NCBI RefSeq assembly: GCF_021496665.1
Contig: NZ_CP071246.1
Coordinates: 2,046,001-2,110,000 of the forward strand
Length of the DNA stretch: 64,000 nucleotides
Reading direction: 5' to 3'
DNA from: Corynebacterium sp. CNCTC7651
Lineage (GTDB): Bacteria > Actinomycetota > Actinomycetes > Mycobacteriales > Mycobacteriaceae
Part shown: piece after piece, positions 18,828 to 27,405 of the stretch
Layout: each line of letters starts with the position of its first letter
Numbering within the stretch: position 1 is the first letter of the stretch
Translations under genes and position numbers: made by a program
The notes under the pieces: generated by a model
What the model was told of the DNA's origin: nothing
What the model saw: only the letters and a program-made list of their open reading frames with translations
Database searches by the model: none

Positions 18828-19503
18828 GACGCACCTCCAGATAGCGTTCGGCCACAATCGCGGCCAGGTCAGTTGTCAACGGCTCAGAACACGTCACGCG
18901 CGCCCCGGTCGCCGCCTCGATGCGCGGAATCGCCTCCCGCGCCTTGTCCAGCAGCAGCCCCTCCGCAACAAAGAGGGGCAAAACATGCAGGTCGCCGTGC
19001 TTCCGCGCCAGCTCGGTCAGGGCTTCCTCGCCACCGCGCGTCGCGGCAGCTACCCGCACTTCCCGGGCACTTTGCTTGACGACGTTCGAAGCAAGCACCT
19101 CATACCCTTCCGCCTGCGCCTCATCCGACGTACCCACTGGGTAGAGGACGATGAGGGCGCCTAAGGGGGCGTCGGCAAGCAGGCGGCTCGTGAGCACCGC
19201 CGCGATGTCTTCGCCCATGCCCAGCCCGCGTGCGAGCGTGAGCGGGGCGTGCGCGGAGGCGGCCGCGAGGTGCGCGGGGACGTCGTGGGTGGCGTGGAAC
19301 GCCTCGGTGAACAGCAGTGGAACGACGACGGCGGGCTGGCCGAGGTCGCGAGCGGCTTCCTCGAGGGTTGGGGCGATGAACTCCAGATGCGCGTCCACGC
19401 CCTCGACCTGCAGCGTTTGAGCTGCGGCCCGGGTCAGCGCCTGAATGCCGGCGCGGGCCGCCGGATGGCGGGACCCGTGTGAGAGCGTGATCAGCGCGGT
19501 CAT
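18820..19503 (-). CDS. cysY: Sirohydrochlorin ferrochelatase-like protein (CbiX/SirB family)
   Basis: Inserts iron into sirohydrochlorin to make siroheme, the cofactor of the sulfite reductase encoded upstream. The 227-aa protein shows the CbiX pattern: N-terminal LSHGSRHPAAR with metal-binding His, VVVPLLFTEAFHATHDVP in the first half, and VLPLFVAEGLLLDK in the second, so it is a two-repeat chelatase. Its place between cysN and cysZ matches cysY of C. glutamicum. It starts 21 bp after cysN and overlaps cysZ, so the genes are one transcription unit. Confidence 0.82.
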   Translation of the reverse strand: MTALITLSHGSRHPAARAGIQALTRAAAQTLQVEGVDAHLEFIAPTLEEAARDLGQPAVVVPLLFTEAFHATHDVPAHLAAASAHAPLTLARGLGMGEDIAAVLTSRLLADAPLGALIVLYPVGTSDEAQAEGYEVLASNVVKQSAREVRVAAATRGGEEALTELARKHGDLHVLPLFVAEGLLLDKAREAIPRIEAATGARVTCSEPLTTDLAAIVAERYLEVRHA

Positions 19504-19524
19504 GGTCGTTTTCCTCTTGCGCGC

Positions 19525-20877
19525 TTAACGCAGGCGCGTCCCCACGAAGCCGGCGGCGAGCGTGTTGCCGCTGGCCTGGTCGATGAGCAGGAAGCTGCCG
19601 ACGGCGCCGCGGGCGGCGTACTCCTCCACCGGCAGGTCCTCCGCGGTCTGGATGGTCACGTGGGCGATGTCGTTGAGGCCGACGCCGAGCGGCTCGCCGC
19701 CGAACCCGTCGCCGCCGAACCCGTCGTCAATTCTCTCGCTGGCGGTGCCATCGCCAGCGGCGACCTTGTCGCCAGCGGCGGAGTCGATGTCCAGCACGCG
19801 GTCCACGCTGGCCACGCGCGCACGCACCAGGGACGTGCCGTAGCGCAGCTTCACGGCCTTGCCCGCGGTGATGTCCTTCTCCGTCAAGCCCACCACGGTG
19901 GCGGCGAACTCGCGCACGTCCTCCGGGCGGGGCGCTGCCGCAAGCAGGTCGCCGCGGGTCAGGTCGATGTCGTGGGCCAGGCGCAGCGCCACGGAATCAC
20001 CGGCCTGGGCGGTCTCGGCCTCGCCGTCGGCGGTGTCGATGCCAACCACGGTGGTCTCTCGGCCGCCGGGTGCTGTGATTGCGTCGTTAAGCGAAATGCT
20101 CCCAGCGGTGACCTTGCCCGCGTAGGCGCGGTAATCGGAGGCGTGTTCGCGCAGGACGTACTGGATGGGGAAGCGGAACGGCAGGTCGAGGGCGCGGCCA
20201 GAGTTGACCGGGATGGTCTCCAGCACCTCCAGCACGGTGGGGCCGGTGTACCACCCGGTGTTGGTGGAGCGCTCCACAACGTTGTCGCCCTTGAGCGCGG
20301 AGATCGGGATGGCGATCGGCTCTGCGATGCCCAGCTCCTGCGCCTTCGCCTCGAACGCGGCGCGGATCTCCTCGAAGACCTCCTGGGAGTAGTCCACCAA
20401 GTCGATCTTGTTCACGCCGAGGATGACCGTCTTCACGCCCAGCAGGTGCGCGACGGTGAGGTGGCGCACGGTCTGCTCCACGACGCCGTTGCGGGCGTCC
20501 ACCAAGAGCACCACCACCTGGGAGGTGGACATGCCGGTGACCGTGTTGCGGGTGTACTGCACGTGGCCGGGTGTGTCGGCGAGGATGAAGGTGCGCTTGT
20601 CGGTGGCGAAGTAGCGGTAGGCCACGTCGATGGTGATGCCCTGCTCGCGCTCCGCGCGCAGGCCGTCCACCAGAAGCGACAGGTCCAGGCCCTCGAAGCC
20701 GCGGTCCGCGGACGTGCGCTCGACGGAGGCGAGCTGGTCGGCCAGCACAGATTTGGTGTCGTGCAGCAGGCGGCCGACGAAGGTGGACTTGCCGTCGTCC
20801 ACACTGCCGGCGGTGCACAGGCGCAGGGTTTCCCGGTGCGCCAGAGTTTGGGAGGCCGTGGCGTCAGTAGTGGTCAT
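19525..20877 (-). CDS. cysN: Sulfate adenylyltransferase subunit 1 (GTPase) CysN
   Basis: CysN hydrolyses GTP to drive APS formation by CysD. The 450-aa protein is an EF-Tu-like GTPase: P-loop GSVDDGKSTF at residues 27-36, DTPGHVQYTRN (G3, about 101), NKIDLVD (G4, about 156), then two beta-barrel domains. There is no C-terminal APS kinase domain. A low-complexity insert (VAAGDGTASERIDDGFGGDGFGGEPL) lies in the C-terminal barrel and looks like a local repeat expansion. The ATG at 20877 shares one base with the cysD stop. Confidence 0.95.
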   Translation of the reverse strand: MTTTDATASQTLAHRETLRLCTAGSVDDGKSTFVGRLLHDTKSVLADQLASVERTSADRGFEGLDLSLLVDGLRAEREQGITIDVAYRYFATDKRTFILADTPGHVQYTRNTVTGMSTSQVVVLLVDARNGVVEQTVRHLTVAHLLGVKTVILGVNKIDLVDYSQEVFEEIRAAFEAKAQELGIAEPIAIPISALKGDNVVERSTNTGWYTGPTVLEVLETIPVNSGRALDLPFRFPIQYVLREHASDYRAYAGKVTAGSISLNDAITAPGGRETTVVGIDTADGEAETAQAGDSVALRLAHDIDLTRGDLLAAAPRPEDVREFAATVVGLTEKDITAGKAVKLRYGTSLVRARVASVDRVLDIDSAAGDKVAAGDGTASERIDDGFGGDGFGGEPLGVGLNDIAHVTIQTAEDLPVEEYAARGAVGSFLLIDQASGNTLAAGFVGTRLR

Positions 20878-21779
20878 CAGAAGTAGCCCTCCTTCTTGCG
20901 GTCCTCCATTGCGGACTCGCTCAAGCGATCGTCGGCACGCGTGGCCCCGCGCTCCGTCAGGGTGGAGGTGGCGATTTCGGCGAGCACCTCATCGATGGTT
21001 TCAGCATCCGAGTCCACGGCGCCGGTGCAGCTCATGTCGCCCACGGTGCGGTAGCGCACGCGGCGGGTCTGAATCTCCTCGCCCTCGCGCGGGCCGCCCC
21101 ACTCGCCCGCGGTGAGCCACATGCCGCCGCGGTTGAACACCTCGCGCTCGTGCGCGAAGTAGATGCTGGGTAGCTCGATGCCGCGCGCGCCGATGTACTC
21201 CCACACGTCCGACTCGGTCCAGTTGGAGATGGGGAACACGCGGATGTTCTCGCCCGGCAGCTTGCCGCCGTTGTACAGGTCCCACAGCTCGGGGCGCTGG
21301 CGGCGCGGGTCCCAGCCGCCGAAGGAATCGCGCACGGAGAAGACACGCTCCTTCGCGCGGGCACGCTCCTCGTCGCGGCGGGCGCCGCCGAGCACGGCGT
21401 CGTACCCCACCTCCGCGATGGTCTCCACCAGGGGCACCGTCTGCAGCGGGTTGCGCGTGCCATCCGGGCGTTCTACCAGGTCACCGCGGTCGATCCAGTC
21501 CTGCACGTGCGCCACACGCAGGCGGGCACCATGCTTTGCGACGAGCGCATCCCGGAACTCAATAACTTCCGGGAAGTTGTGGCCGGTATCCACGTGCAGC
21601 AGCTCAATGGGCATCGCGGCTGGCTGGAACGCGCGGCGGGCCAACTCGAACACGACGCAGGAATCCTTGCCGCCGGAGAACAGCAGCCCGATCTTGTCGA
21701 ACTGGCCGGCGACCTCCCGGAGGATGTGGATCGACTCGTTCTCCAAATCCTTCAGGTGCGGCGAAAGTTGGTTATTCAT
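20877..21779 (-). CDS. cysD: Sulfate adenylyltransferase subunit 2 CysD
   Basis: Catalytic subunit that joins ATP and sulfate to adenylyl sulfate (APS). The 300-aa protein shows the PP-loop ATP pyrophosphatase motif LLFSGGKDS at about residues 33-41, LHVDTGHNFPEV, and the C-terminal RYRTVGDMSCTGAV and REKKEGYF-like end (DRKKEGYF). I chose the ATG at 21779 (MNNQLSPHLKDLE) over one nine codons upstream; it overlaps the cysH 3' end by 8 bp. Works as a complex with CysN. Confidence 0.95.
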   Translation of the reverse strand: MNNQLSPHLKDLENESIHILREVAGQFDKIGLLFSGGKDSCVVFELARRAFQPAAMPIELLHVDTGHNFPEVIEFRDALVAKHGARLRVAHVQDWIDRGDLVERPDGTRNPLQTVPLVETIAEVGYDAVLGGARRDEERARAKERVFSVRDSFGGWDPRRQRPELWDLYNGGKLPGENIRVFPISNWTESDVWEYIGARGIELPSIYFAHEREVFNRGGMWLTAGEWGGPREGEEIQTRRVRYRTVGDMSCTGAVDSDAETIDEVLAEIATSTLTERGATRADDRLSESAMEDRKKEGYF

Positions 21780-22569
21780 GCAGACCACACTCCGTCTTGT
21801 TTGCAAATGCCCAGCGCCCGGCGCGCGGGTCCTCCCCTTCCGCCACCGGCATGGTGCAGGTGGCGCAGCCGATGGAGGGGTAACCCTGGCGCGTCAGCGG
21901 GTGGATGATCAGGTTATTGTCCCGCTCGTACGCCTCCGTGTCCTCGAGGCTCCACGTGACCAGCGGGGAAATCTTCAGCCGCCCGGTGCCGTCCAGCGAC
22001 AGTGCCGGGGCCTCGGCGCGGGTGGGGCCGTCCGCGCGGCGCAGGCCAGTCACCCAGCCGACGTACGGGCTCATGGTGACCGCCAGCGGCTCCACCTTGC
22101 GCATGCGGCAGCAGGCGGAGGGCTCGCGCAGGTACAGGTTCGGGCCGTACACCTCGTCCTGCTCAGCGCGGGAAAGCTGCGCCGTTGCCCGCACCAGGCG
22201 GTGCTGCGGGTAGCGCGCCTCCACGTCGTCCGCCACGGCGAGCGTCTCCGGGAAGTGGTATTCCGTGTCCAGGAAGAGGAAATCCGCGCCGGGTAGGTGG
22301 CGCTCGGCCAGCTCCGCCAGCACGGTGTTCTCCATGGACAGCGTCACCACCAGCGGGCCCGGCGCGTGCTCGTGGGCCCAGGCGAGGATCTCCTCCGCGG
22401 GGGCGTTGTACAGCTCGGCGGCGTACTCCTCCACCAGTTGGGCGTTGCGCTGGGCGGTCTCGGGGTCCAGCGGCGCGGTGGTTGTCGGCCCCTCGGGGCT
22501 GACCTCCGGATCGCGGAACCCGCTGCCACCGCCTTGGGTGTGCAGGAGGTTGATCATGTTCTTACTCAT
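21772..22569 (-). CDS. cysH: Adenylyl-sulfate (APS) reductase CysH
   Basis: Reduces activated sulfate to sulfite with thioredoxin. The 265-aa protein has the PAPS-reductase fold (VVTLSMENTVLAELA, LDTEYHFPET). It also has the two Cys pairs that bind a 4Fe-4S cluster (CCRMRKVEPL and GCATCTMPV) and the catalytic C-terminal Cys in KTECGLHE. The Cys pairs mark it as an APS reductase rather than a PAPS reductase, in line with the absence of an APS kinase in this operon. Its start overlaps the cysX stop. Confidence 0.93.
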   Translation of the reverse strand: MSKNMINLLHTQGGGSGFRDPEVSPEGPTTTAPLDPETAQRNAQLVEEYAAELYNAPAEEILAWAHEHAPGPLVVTLSMENTVLAELAERHLPGADFLFLDTEYHFPETLAVADDVEARYPQHRLVRATAQLSRAEQDEVYGPNLYLREPSACCRMRKVEPLAVTMSPYVGWVTGLRRADGPTRAEAPALSLDGTGRLKISPLVTWSLEDTEAYERDNNLIIHPLTRQGYPSIGCATCTMPVAEGEDPRAGRWAFANKTECGLHE

Positions 22570-22837
22570 TCTTGCCAGTATCTCCGGTTCCGATCAGGAC
22601 CGCAGTGTGTCCGCGGCGACGGAGGGATTCCTGCAGCGCGTCGGGGGTGGAACGGGCGGCCGCCGGCGCGGTGGCAGGATCGTCCTGCCCGTAGAACTTC
22701 ACCTCGAAAAGACGCAGGCACTCCCCGCACGTCCAGGAAAAGTCCGTCTCTTCCGCCGGCCACAGTTCTTCCCCGCCGCAGTACGGGCAGAACGTGGGGT
22801 GGTTCCGGTTGGGGTTCGGTGCGCGGCGCAGGCTCAT
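22562..22837 (-). CDS. cysX: Small zinc-ribbon/ferredoxin-like protein CysX
   Basis: A 91-aa protein between cysI and cysH, the position of cysX in C. glutamicum, where it is thought to help electron transfer to sulfite reductase. Two CxxC motifs (CPYCGG at about 17 and CGECLRLFEVKFYGQ at about 37) form a rubredoxin-like or zinc-ribbon knuckle. The C-terminal 45 residues are variable and Ala-rich. Both ends overlap neighbours (ATGA with cysI, 8 bp with cysH), so translation is coupled. The redox role is inferred from position. Confidence 0.82.
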   Translation of the reverse strand: MSLRRAPNPNRNHPTFCPYCGGEELWPAEETDFSWTCGECLRLFEVKFYGQDDPATAPAAARSTPDALQESLRRRGHTAVLIGTGDTGKNE

Positions 22838-24498
22838 CGCAGGTCATCCTCCTCTGCGCGCTGGACCCACTGGCGGAACGTCTCGCCGCCCTCGCGCTGG
22901 TCCACGTAGTGCTGCACCACGCGGGTGACGTAGTCGGTCAGCTCAGTCGACAGCACCTTGTGGCCGCGCAGCTTGCGGCCGAAATTCGCGCCCTCGCCGA
23001 TCGTGCCGCCCAGGTGCACCTGGAAACCCTCCACCTTCTCCCCGTCTGGGCCGGCCACCATCTGACCCTTGAACCCGATGTCGGAAACGTGGTGGCGCGC
23101 GCACGCATTCGGGCAGCCGTTGAGCGAAATGGTGATCGGCGAATCCAGGTCACCAAAACGCTCCTCCAGCTCATCCGCCAGCTCGATCGCGCGGGACTTG
23201 GTGGTCACGTGCGCCAGCTTGCAGAACTCCAGGCCGGTGCAGGAGATCAGGCCGCGGCGGAACTCGCTCGGCTCGCTGCTTAAGCCCAGCTCCTCCAGCT
23301 CGCTTTTGAGCTTATCGACGTCGGCTGGGGAGACGTCGATAAGCAAAAGCTCCTTGAACGTGGTGAAGCGTAGCTGGGTGACGCCGTAGCGCTCCGCAAG
23401 GTCCGCGACGGCGATGAGCTGCTCGCCGGACATGTGGCCGAGCGTGGGCTTGACCCCGATGTAGACGTTGCCGTTGACCTGCTCGTGCACGCCGATGTGG
23501 TCGCGGCCGCCGAGGTTGCACGGCGCGCGCGGGCCGTCCGGGAGCGCGTAACCCAGGTACTCCTCCTCCAGCACCTGGCGGAATTTCTCCACGCCCCACT
23601 GCGCCACCAGGAACTTCAGGCGGGCGCGGTTGCGCAGGCGGCGGTAGCCGTAGTCGCGGAAGATGCGCACCACGTTCGCCCACACTTCCGGCACCTGCTC
23701 GAGGGTGATAAACGCGCCGAGGGACTGCGCGAGCATCGGGTTGGTGGACAGCCCGCCGCCGACGTAGCACTCGAAGCCGGGGCCGAGCTCGGGGTGCTCG
23801 ACGCCGATGAACGCCAGGTCATTGATCTCGTGCATCACGTCCTGGCGCGAGTTGCCGGAGATGGCGGACTTGAACTTGCGGGGGAGGTTCTGGAATTCGT
23901 CGTCCAGGAAGATCTCCTGGATGCGCTCGATGGCCGGGGTGGCGTCGATGATCTCGTCTTTGGCAATGCCCGCGACGGGGCTGCCCAGCACCACGCGCGG
24001 CACGTCGCCGCACGCGTCCCACGTGCTCAGGCCGTGCGCCTCAAGCTTCTCCCAGATCGCGGGCACGTCCTCCACCTGCACCCAGTGGAGCTGGATGTTC
24101 TGGCGGTCCGTCAGGTCCACGGTGGAGCGCGCGTAGTCGCGCGAGATCTCGCCGACGGCGCGGGCTTGGGCAGTGGTGCAGCGGCCGCCGTCGAAACGCA
24201 CGCGCATCATGAAGAACTTGTCCTCCAGCACGCTGTTGTCCTCGCCCGTGTGCTCGCCGCCCAGGTTCTGCTTGCGCTGCGTGTACAGGCCGAGCCACTT
24301 GAAGCGCGGGTACAGGTCCTCGCGGTCGATGGCGTCGAAGCCGAGCTTGGAATACGTGTCTATCACGCGCTGCTTCACGGCCCAGATTTCGGATTCCTGC
24401 TTGATCTCCTCGTCCCTGTTCAGGGGCGCGGGGCCGTCCACCAGCCACTGCCCCTCTGGCTTGGCTGCGCGGGGTCGCTTCACCGTTGGTGCGCTCAC
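22834..24498 (-). CDS. cysI: Sulfite reductase (ferredoxin-type) CysI/NirA
   Basis: Six-electron reduction of sulfite to sulfide using siroheme and a 4Fe-4S cluster. The protein of about 554 residues has duplicated ferredoxin-like half domains (RQNIQLHWVQVEDVP in the first) and the cluster/siroheme Cys set CTGLEFCKLA plus NGCPNACARH. It is the first gene of the operon. GTG codons occur at 24504 and 24498; the second is better placed after GGGAG and is used here. FprA, divergent at 24783, is the likely reductant source. A McbR-type operator lies 18 bp upstream. Confidence 0.94.
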   Translation of the reverse strand: MSAPTVKRPRAAKPEGQWLVDGPAPLNRDEEIKQESEIWAVKQRVIDTYSKLGFDAIDREDLYPRFKWLGLYTQRKQNLGGEHTGEDNSVLEDKFFMMRVRFDGGRCTTAQARAVGEISRDYARSTVDLTDRQNIQLHWVQVEDVPAIWEKLEAHGLSTWDACGDVPRVVLGSPVAGIAKDEIIDATPAIERIQEIFLDDEFQNLPRKFKSAISGNSRQDVMHEINDLAFIGVEHPELGPGFECYVGGGLSTNPMLAQSLGAFITLEQVPEVWANVVRIFRDYGYRRLRNRARLKFLVAQWGVEKFRQVLEEEYLGYALPDGPRAPCNLGGRDHIGVHEQVNGNVYIGVKPTLGHMSGEQLIAVADLAERYGVTQLRFTTFKELLLIDVSPADVDKLKSELEELGLSSEPSEFRRGLISCTGLEFCKLAHVTTKSRAIELADELEERFGDLDSPITISLNGCPNACARHHVSDIGFKGQMVAGPDGEKVEGFQVHLGGTIGEGANFGRKLRGHKVLSTELTDYVTRVVQHYVDQREGGETFRQWVQRAEEDDLR

Positions 24499-24515
24499 GG
24501 ACACTCCCTTTGATC

Positions 24516-24531
24516 TAGACCGACCTGTCTT
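24516..24531. promoter_or_regulatory. McbR-type operator upstream of cysI
   Basis: TAGAC-CGACCT-GTCTT at 24516-24531 differs by one base from the McbR consensus TAGAC-N6-GTCTA. McbR is the TetR-type repressor of sulfur metabolism in Corynebacterium. Position 18-33 bp before the cysI start would block its transcription. Confidence 0.65.
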
Positions 24532-24709
24532 GCTTCCGTCGCTTATCGACGATTGAACGAAAGCATGCCGAACCGTGCTGTCTACCGCAATGAGTGTCGG
24601 GCCGAAACCGCCTAGAGCTGGCGTAACACGGGTGAATCTAAACTTTTTTCGCGGCCGCTTGGCGGGTTTGCGCCGGCCGCCGCGGCGCGCGCATGAAAAT
24701 TGCCGGGTT

Positions 24710-24739
24710 TTACAGACAGCATTGTCTATCGGCTATATT
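24710..24739 (+). promoter_or_regulatory. fprA promoter with embedded McbR-type operator
   Basis: TTACAG (24710-24715) and TATATT (24734-24739) are 18 bp apart and serve as -35 and -10. Between and over them lies CAGAC-AGCATT-GTCTA (24713-24728), a one-mismatch McbR site, so repressor and polymerase would compete. Confidence 0.6.
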
Positions 24740-24782
24740 GGCAGGGATAGTGAATGAAACCCTGCGAAAGGACACGAGATCT

Positions 24783-26216
24783 ATGAGCCTGCGCGTTGCC
24801 GTTGTCGGTGCCGGCCCTGCCGGAATTTACGCTTCTGACCTGCTGCTGAAGAACACGGACGTGGACATCACGGTGGACCTGTTCGAGCAGATGCCGGCGC
24901 CGTTTGGCTTGATCCGTTACGGCGTTGCGCCGGACCACCCGCGTATTAAGGGCATTGTGAAGTCCCTCCACCAGGTGATGGATAAGGAAGGCCTGCGCCT
25001 GATCGGCAACGTCACCGTCGGCCGCGACATCACGGTTCAGGAGCTCACCGAGCTGTATGACGCAGTGGTGTTCAGCACCGGCGCCGTCCGCGACCGCGAG
25101 CTGCTGATCCCGGGCGGCGAGCGCTCCATCGGCGCCGGCGAGTTCGTCGGTTTCTACGACGGCAACCCGCGCTTCGAGCGCTCCTGGGACTTGAGCGCCA
25201 AGGAAGTCGCCGTGGTTGGCGTGGGCAACGTTGCGCTGGACATCTCCCGCGTGCTGGCCAAGACGGGCGAAGAGCTCCTAGTCACCGAGATCCCGGACAA
25301 CGTGTACGAGACCCTGCGCGATAACAAGGCCGAGGTTGTGCACATGTTCGGCCGCCGCGGCCCCGCCCAGGCGAAGTTCACCCCGAAGGAGCTGCGCGAG
25401 CTGGATGAGTCCCCCACCATCCAGGTGCTGGTGGATCCGGAGGACATTGATTATGACGCGTTGAGCGAGGAAGTCCGCCGCGCCGACAAGTCCGTGGACC
25501 TGGTGTGCAACGTGCTGGAGTCCTACGCCATGCGCGAGCCGGATGATGCTCCGCACAAGATCTACATCCACTTCTTCGAGAACCCGGTTGAGGTGCTCAC
25601 CGAGGGCGAGGGCGAAAACACCCGCATTGTGGGCATCCGCACCGAGCGCCAAGAGCTCGACGGCGAGGGCGGCATCCGCGCCACCGGCCAGTTCACCGAC
25701 TGGCCGGTCCAGCAGGTCTACCACGCCGTGGGCTACCGCTCCGAGCCGGTCGAGGGCGTGCCCTTCGACTTCGAGCGCCACGTGATCCCCAACGACGGAG
25801 GGCACGTGCTTTCCGACGGCACCGTCACCGGCGCCGACGCCGAACTCACCGGCGCCGGTGCTGGCGAGGCCGCGGGCGAGCCGCAGCCGGTGGACAAGCT
25901 GTACGTCACCGGCTGGGTCAAGCGCGGCCCGGTCGGCCTGATCGGCAACACCAAGTCCGACGCGAAGGAGACCACGGACATGCTGGTCGCCGACGCACTG
26001 GCCGGCCGCCTGGCCGCCCCGACCACGGACGACCCGGACGCCGTACTCGAACTGCTGAAGTCCCGCGGCGTGAACTACGCCACCTGGGACGGCTGGTACC
26101 GCCTGGATGAGGCGGAGCGCGCCGCCGGCGCGGAGTGCGCCACCAACCCGCGCGAGCGCAAGAAGTTCGTGGAGTGGGAGGACATGCTCGCCCACACCAC
26201 CCACACCAAGGGCTAG
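24783..26216 (+). CDS. fprA: Ferredoxin/adrenodoxin-type NADP+ reductase FprA
   Basis: Transfers electrons between NADPH and ferredoxin; here it probably feeds sulfite reductase, as fpr2 does in C. glutamicum. The 477-aa protein has the N-terminal FAD motif VAVVGAGPAGIYASDLLL, the adrenodoxin-reductase signature FGLIRYGVAPDHP, the second dinucleotide motif VAVVGVGNVALDISRVL, and C-terminal YVTGWVKRGPVGLIGNTKSDA. I chose the ATG at 24783 because the family N-terminus begins there. It is divergent from cysI with McbR sites on both promoters. Its stop overlaps the stop of the convergent fic gene (CTAG). Confidence 0.92.
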   Translation: MSLRVAVVGAGPAGIYASDLLLKNTDVDITVDLFEQMPAPFGLIRYGVAPDHPRIKGIVKSLHQVMDKEGLRLIGNVTVGRDITVQELTELYDAVVFSTGAVRDRELLIPGGERSIGAGEFVGFYDGNPRFERSWDLSAKEVAVVGVGNVALDISRVLAKTGEELLVTEIPDNVYETLRDNKAEVVHMFGRRGPAQAKFTPKELRELDESPTIQVLVDPEDIDYDALSEEVRRADKSVDLVCNVLESYAMREPDDAPHKIYIHFFENPVEVLTEGEGENTRIVGIRTERQELDGEGGIRATGQFTDWPVQQVYHAVGYRSEPVEGVPFDFERHVIPNDGGHVLSDGTVTGADAELTGAGAGEAAGEPQPVDKLYVTGWVKRGPVGLIGNTKSDAKETTDMLVADALAGRLAAPTTDDPDAVLELLKSRGVNYATWDGWYRLDEAERAAGAECATNPRERKKFVEWEDMLAHTTHTKG

Positions 26217-27295
26217 CGCGAGGTCAAGACTTCCAGCGCGGCGGTGTTGAGGAAGACCTTAGAGCGGCCGGCTCGATGTTCTTCCACCACGCCGGCCGCC
26301 GCGAGCTGGGATAGCCACGCGGATGCTGTTTGGCGCTGGGCAAGACCGGCACCCACCACGTCGTTGATGCGGACGTACGGCTGTACAAAAAGCAGTTCGG
26401 TAAGTTCTGCGGCGGGAGCGATCCCGAGGGAACGAACCTGCTCGGTGGTGCGGGATTGCAGATTAGAAATGGCGTCGATAAGCAGGAACGTGCTCTGGGC
26501 AGAGGTGGTAACCGCCTCGGTCATGAACAAAATCCATTCCTCCCACGCGCCTTCTGCGGTGACGGCACGGAGGAAGCGGTAGTACTCGCTCTTGTTGTCC
26601 ACAATATGGCCCGAGAGGTACAGCACCGGAAGGTCAAGCACGCCTTCCTGCAGTAGCAGCAGGATGTTGAGGATGCGGCCGGTGCGGCCGTTACCGTCAT
26701 AGAACGGGTGGATTGCTTCGAACTGATAATGCGCAGCCGCCATGAGCACGATCGGGTCGAGCCCGTGATTCGAATAGAGATAGCGCTCCCATGCGGCGAG
26801 GTGTTGCTGGATTACCTCGGTACCCTCAGGGGGTGTGTAGAGTCGCAGGTTTTTCGACGGATCCCCGATGTAGGTTCCCGGTGTCGAACGCAGCATTGCG
26901 GGTTGGCCTTGGAGCGTGGAGCATACCTCTACCGCCAACTTCTCCGACACCGGCCGTGAATCCAGCAGGTCAACGCCGTGGCGCAGTGCATCTCTGTACC
27001 GCAACGCTTCCTTAGTCGCGGGATTCGGTGCGGGGTCAACGTTCCATTCTGCACGAAACAGTTCATCATTCGTGGTGACTATGTTTTCGATCTCGGTGGA
27101 GGCCTGCGCCTCGCGGAGCGGGATTGTGGAGGTAATAATGTCCGGGTTTGGAATAAGCCTGCACGCGGTGTTCAACGCCGCAAGCTCTGACCGCGCCTCA
27201 ATCACAGCTTTAAGCACCCGCGCGGTTTCAAGCGTTTCCGCTGGCGGGAGGGGCGGGAGATCGTTGAAGGGCCGATCTGGATCGAAGGGCGACAT
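26213..27295 (-). CDS. fic: Fic domain protein (AMPylator class II, with winged-helix C-terminus)
   Basis: Fic enzymes transfer AMP or similar groups to target proteins. The 360-aa protein has an N-terminal helical domain with the inhibitory motif STEIEN ((S/T)xxxE(G/N), about residue 67), which marks class II Fic with built-in autoinhibition. The core is HPFYDGNGRTGR at about residues 195-206, with catalytic His and the Asp/Asn/Arg set intact, and the tail looks like a winged helix. It stands alone without an antitoxin gene. Its ATG lies inside a CGACATGTCG palindrome that is part of an operator array shared with the divergent ABC exporter genes. Targets unknown. Confidence 0.9.
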   Translation of the reverse strand: MSPFDPDRPFNDLPPLPPAETLETARVLKAVIEARSELAALNTACRLIPNPDIITSTIPLREAQASTEIENIVTTNDELFRAEWNVDPAPNPATKEALRYRDALRHGVDLLDSRPVSEKLAVEVCSTLQGQPAMLRSTPGTYIGDPSKNLRLYTPPEGTEVIQQHLAAWERYLYSNHGLDPIVLMAAAHYQFEAIHPFYDGNGRTGRILNILLLLQEGVLDLPVLYLSGHIVDNKSEYYRFLRAVTAEGAWEEWILFMTEAVTTSAQSTFLLIDAISNLQSRTTEQVRSLGIAPAAELTELLFVQPYVRINDVVGAGLAQRQTASAWLSQLAAAGVVEEHRAGRSKVFLNTAALEVLTSR

Positions 27296-27383
27296 GTCGA
27301 AAGCATAAACACGTCGTCACGACGTGTCGATTTCCGCGCCCAAAATCGACATGTCGCGTGAACATGTCGATTTGATCGACATC
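27290..27383. promoter_or_regulatory. Operator array between fic and the ABC exporter genes
   Basis: AAATCGACATGT (27343-27354) and ACATGTCGATTT (27362-27373) form a perfect 12-bp inverted repeat with a 7-bp spacer. Related elements lie around it: CGACATGTCG at 27290-27299 over the fic start codon, ACGTCGT-C-ACGACGT at 27311-27325, GTGTCGATTT at 27324-27333 and ATCGACAT just after the main site. The layout suggests one regulator covering both divergent promoters. Confidence 0.65.
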
Positions 27384-27405
27384 GCGCGGGTAGCATCTGC
27401 GGGTT

